Source of the DNA: Chaetorhynchus papuensis
Lineage: Eukaryota; Chordata; Aves; Passeriformes; Rhipiduridae
Assembly: GCA_013396525.1 (NCBI GenBank)
Contig: VWYX01000890.1
Location: forward strand, 186,001-250,000
DNA length: 64,000 nucleotides
Direction: 5' to 3'
Shown: positions 60,658 to 64,000 of the stretch, piece after piece
Position numbering within the stretch: the first letter of the stretch is position 1
How the letters are laid out: each line of letters begins with the position of its first letter
Notes under the pieces: model-generated
Databases searched by the model: none
What the model was told of the DNA's origin: nothing
What the model saw: the letters and a program-made list of their open reading frames with translations, nothing else
Position numbers and translations under genes: made by a program

Positions 60658-62085
60658 GGCGCCCGGCGGGGAGCGACCGAAGGCCGCCCCGCTCATGGAG
60701 CCCCGCCGCGATCCCGACGCCGCCGCTCCGCCCTGGGCCGCTGCGGCGCCTGCGCCGGGCAGGAAGGGGCGGGATGGCCGGCAATAGTGGTGCGGGGGCG
60801 GGCGGCGGCAGCGGGGTCACAGCCGGGCAGCGCCTGAGGGGCGCCGAGGAGGCTTGAGCCGTGGCTTGGCGGCGGCCCCAGCAATGAAGAGGATGTTGGC
60901 CTCCGTGATGCCTGCCCTGGCTTTGTTAATGCTGTGTTTTAAGTGCCGCTGCTGGGTCATACTTGATAGCTCCAGCCGGTTGGAAAGCACCATCCACCTT
61001 GTCATGTTGTGACTTGTGCTCTCTCCCCATTTCTTAAAAAAGACGAAGTGTTCACCCTCTGGAGTGTTTCAGAAACAGCACTCTGAACTCATACACGTAG
61101 AGGAATCGTAACTTATGCTGAGAGGCTTTATTCTTTCTTGGAAATAACCTAAATGTATATGCACTTCAAAAAATTTAAGTTCCGACAAGCAGGATGGAGA
61201 GTGCAGTTTTTGCCACCCTGCTGTTCCTGTGTCTCCCATCCAGTGTCCCAATGCCAGGTAATTCTCCACCTTAACCTTTCAAACTCAAGGCCACCCTGGG
61301 CCAGATGAGTAGAAGAACCCAGAAGAAACCTCTTCTGCTACACGCCTCAGGAGCTGTGATAAGGATGTAGCAGCTATTTAAGCTCCTGTCAGTGATTTAG
61401 TGATTTTGCAAATTATGCTTTTTCTAGACCTAAAATGGAAACACCTTGGGGGATCCTTGACATCCACACATCTTCTCAGGCTTTCAAGGGGACAGGAAGG
61501 AGGAAAGAGAACTTCATGCTTCCCCTTTCTCATACCTCTCATTGAAAAAGTTCAGCTACTTGCTCGCCTCTGTTTCCTGTCCCACGCATTAGCTCACTTC
61601 CTAGGGAAAGGTGTGGAGAAATTGATTTTCTTGCCATTTGCCATCAACACTGGCAAAACTCAAGAGACAGCACAATTTGCTGTGTGGGAAGGAATGAGTA
61701 GCAAGGAGACAGGAGGTCACAAGGCAGCAATGGATGCTGAAGAAAACACCTCACTGTTATGGCCTCAGAAATCATGGTGTTCCCAGAAGTGATGAGGTGG
61801 TGCTGTGGGGTGTAGGATCAGTGTGGGGTAGAGAACTAACATCTCCTCCCAGCTGTGCCAAGGTTGAAGAAAACGGATTGTGAAACTACACTGACGTTGT
61901 GTAGCAAACTACTCGCAGGCTGACCTTTGTGCTTAATGCAGTGCAATAACAAGCTTTTTACAACCAACGAGCACTTAACTGCCTTGACTGCCTATTGACC
62001 ACTCACTGGCACGTGGATTTTAACTTCCTGCATGGTGACATGCTTGCATGGTGTTTTCTAACACATAATGCATTTTCTGGCACGT

Positions 62086-62350
62086 AACAACAGGACGAGA
62101 AAAAATGGCCTCACATTGTAGCAGAGGAAGTTTAGCTCGGCTATTAGGAAAGACTTCTACATCAGTGAGGTTGCCAAACATTAGAAAACGGCTTCCCAGG
62201 GAAGTGGTTGAGTCACTATCACTGAATAATAGAAGTGCAGATGTGACACTTATAGACAGGGTTTAGTGGTGGACTTGGTAATGTTTCATTAACAGTTGGA
62301 CTTGAGGATATTAACAGTCTTTTCCAACCTACGTGATTCTGTGATTGAAA
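62086..62350 (+). mobile_element. CR1 LINE fragment, 3' end
   Basis: GAAGTTTAGCTCGGCTATTA, later CAGGGAAGTGGTTGAGTCAC, and a 3' end CCTACGTGATTCTGTGATTG are CR1 in plus orientation, diverged. Confidence 0.88.
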
Positions 62351-62906
62351 TGATATTTTATGCAAAATTAAGCAAGCACAAGGAATCACCATCCCTGGAT
62401 AGAGTTTAGGTGTTCTGACAATTGTATCGAAGGCTGACAGTATACCTAAGGTGGCTGTCACATAAACAGAGCTTAATAAGGTTGTGGGTGTTTTATGACA
62501 ATACTTCATAGAGTTGAAAAAACATGACAGGGGAAATCAATGAATAAAAATTAAACCAGCTCTGTACGGAGAAAGTGAATGTAACTCCGCTTATGAGAGC
62601 TGTTCCTGGCATACCCACAGCCTGTGCCACCAGAACCCTGTACACAGCTCTTGGCGGGGGTTGTTCTCACTGTGCAGTCAATGTAGTCTATCACCACCAA
62701 AACATTGCCAACTTGCTAAATTTATCCTTGTCTTGAAGCGTCACACATTGGAAAAAAAATTTGGCTATTGTGCAAACTGTCTTGTAACTTCCTCCTTTGC
62801 TCTTCACACTCTCAGCCCAAGTGCTAGTCATGTGCCTTTCTGTCAGAAAAGGTCCTGACAAGATAAACAACTTCACAAATTGTGGGACAAATTTCCACAG
62901 CCTTTT

Positions 62907-62935
62907 GCTTGCTTGTTTGTTTGCTTGTTTGTTTT
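62907..62935. repeat. (TTTG/CTTG)n microsatellite
   Basis: Tetranucleotide run of mixed CTTG and TTTG. Confidence 0.85.
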
Positions 62936-64000
62936 CTTAGCTATCACTTAGTTGTGTCACAGAGTGATTGTGCCTTCACGTGCATGTGCAGTAGCACTCC
63001 ATGGGGTTTTCCTATCCTTGAAGAAGTAGGTACAGGATTTTCACCTCACTTATTCTGAAATGCCTGCTCCTTTGATTCAATAACACAGTCATTGCACCAC
63101 ATTTAAATGTTATCATGAAGAGAAACGACAGACACAGAGAAGTTACCTCTAACCAGAACTTTCCCTGCTGATTAAATGCACTAGCAGTGCTCACCTTCCA
63201 AAGGTAAAAGCAATCGAACACATACACAACTCCCAAAAGCAATAAAATTTAAAAGTGCTCATTCATGGTGGTTTCACTTCTAGACATCCCATTAATCTGT
63301 CAAGAAGTTCAGTGATCTTCTCATATAGACTTACAGTAAAAATACACATTTGATCTTCCAGGAGCATCATTCCTAACTCTCCAGCAGTCTTTTCAAATGC
63401 ATGCCCATTTCCTTGGCTATCCATTCTTTTTAAATTCACAGTTCCAGGAAACAGAGAGCTCCATTGGCGCCCCCTTTATTTTAATTTTAAAGTATTTTAA
63501 GAAGTATTTTCCAGTCAGAAAAATGAATGCAGTATGTTCTCCTTGGCAACAGCCGTAAGAACACAGTCATCTCACTGACTGTGCAATGGATGTAGAGTGC
63601 TGAGCCAGGCAGTAGGTTTGTGACTGACATTGGCCATTTAAAGTGCTGGTTTTGCATAGTGAAAGTATCATGGTGTGAGGGTGGAACTTGGGAATCAGTA
63701 ACATGAATCCCTAGGAAACCAGGCTTCCTTAATTCTGCTGCTCACAGAAAAAATTGTTATGTGAATATGTGTTTGCTGAAGCAAGTTCTATTGTCCGGAA
63801 AGGGAGGAGGCCAAATAAACAGTAACTGGAATGAGTAGCAGAGGAAGGTGGTGAAGTCAAATAGATGAATCAATATATTAAAGTGCTGATATGTGTACTG
63901 ATACCAGCCAAGCTTTCAATCTTTTTCACAAACATCCAAAGAGAATTAAGCAGCCATTGCAATAGGTCCTGCAGTTGATTAGGAACAGGAAGAGGAAAAT

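Larger units (their letters stand above)
60180..60880. promoter_or_regulatory. CpG island and promoter of IFNGR1
   Basis: A GC- and CpG-dense block, unlike the AT-rich surroundings, spans exon 1 and its upstream flank. GC boxes (GGGGCGGG type) lie at about 60766-60773 and 60795-60802, upstream of the start codon on the minus strand. I see no TATA box. This fits the broad, constitutive expression known for IFNGR1. The transcription start probably lies between 60700 and 60880. Confidence 0.8.
60881..64000. other. Gene-free region upstream of IFNGR1
   Basis: No supported gene. It holds a CR1 fragment (62086-62350), a (TTTG/CTTG)n tract (62907-62935) and a GGCGCCCCCT motif near 63466. A 130-codon plus-strand ORF at 61400-61792 shows no recognisable domain. 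Confidence 0.5.

Noticed and set aside
59828..60857. Several plus-strand ORFs of 87-139 codons across the CpG island, suggesting a bidirectional gene
   Set aside because: All overlap in different frames, have Pro/Arg/Ala-rich composition, and none shows a domain. An antisense transcript is possible but a protein is not supported.
1..64000. CRISPR arrays, operons, bacterial-type promoters, tRNA or rRNA genes
   Set aside because: The window is vertebrate; no regular spacer array and no tRNA cloverleaf or rRNA sequence was noticed.

Overview
The window looks like a piece of a bird chromosome. It contains about a dozen CR1 LINE fragments, one LTR with an avian-type sequence, long AT-rich introns, and a short CpG island at a housekeeping-type promoter. 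A 21-base run of N shows it comes from a draft assembly. I cannot name the species from sequence alone.

Only two protein-coding genes can be supported. Both are class II cytokine receptors on the minus strand. IL22RA2 (25000-29218, five coding exons, 239 aa) encodes the secreted IL-22 binding protein, a soluble decoy with no membrane segment. IFNGR1 (40226-60657, seven coding exons, 437 aa) encodes the ligand-binding chain of the interferon-gamma receptor, with one transmembrane helix, the LPKSL JAK1-docking motif and the YDKPH STAT1-docking motif. Every coding exon was traced by hand with GT/AG borders. The phases match across all joins (1-2-1-0 in IL22RA2, 1-2-1-0-1-0 in IFNGR1), and both reading frames run uninterrupted from ATG to stop. 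The order and orientation match the vertebrate IL20RA-IL22RA2-IFNGR1 cluster. IL20RA would be expected beyond the left edge, and I found no exon of it here.

Layout: 1-24.5 kb is gene-free, with a telomere-like tandem repeat at about 3.0-3.5 kb and CR1 fragments. IL22RA2 occupies 25.0-29.2 kb. The interval 29.3-35.6 kb is intergenic. The interval 35.6-40.2 kb is probably the IFNGR1 3' UTR and/or downstream flank. IFNGR1 exons 7 to 2 lie at 40.2-51.3 kb, followed by a 9.3 kb intron 1 carrying CR1 copies and an antisense LTR. Exon 1 sits in a CpG island at 60.2-60.9 kb, and 60.9-64 kb is gene-free.

The two genes are neighbouring duplicates with opposite roles. IFNGR1 passes the IFN-gamma signal to JAK1/STAT1, while IL22RA2 mops up IL-22. 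No new biological system was found. The points most worth checking are a five-codon upstream ORF two bases before the IL22RA2 start, the telomere-like tandem array, and the uncertain IFNGR1 start and 3' end.
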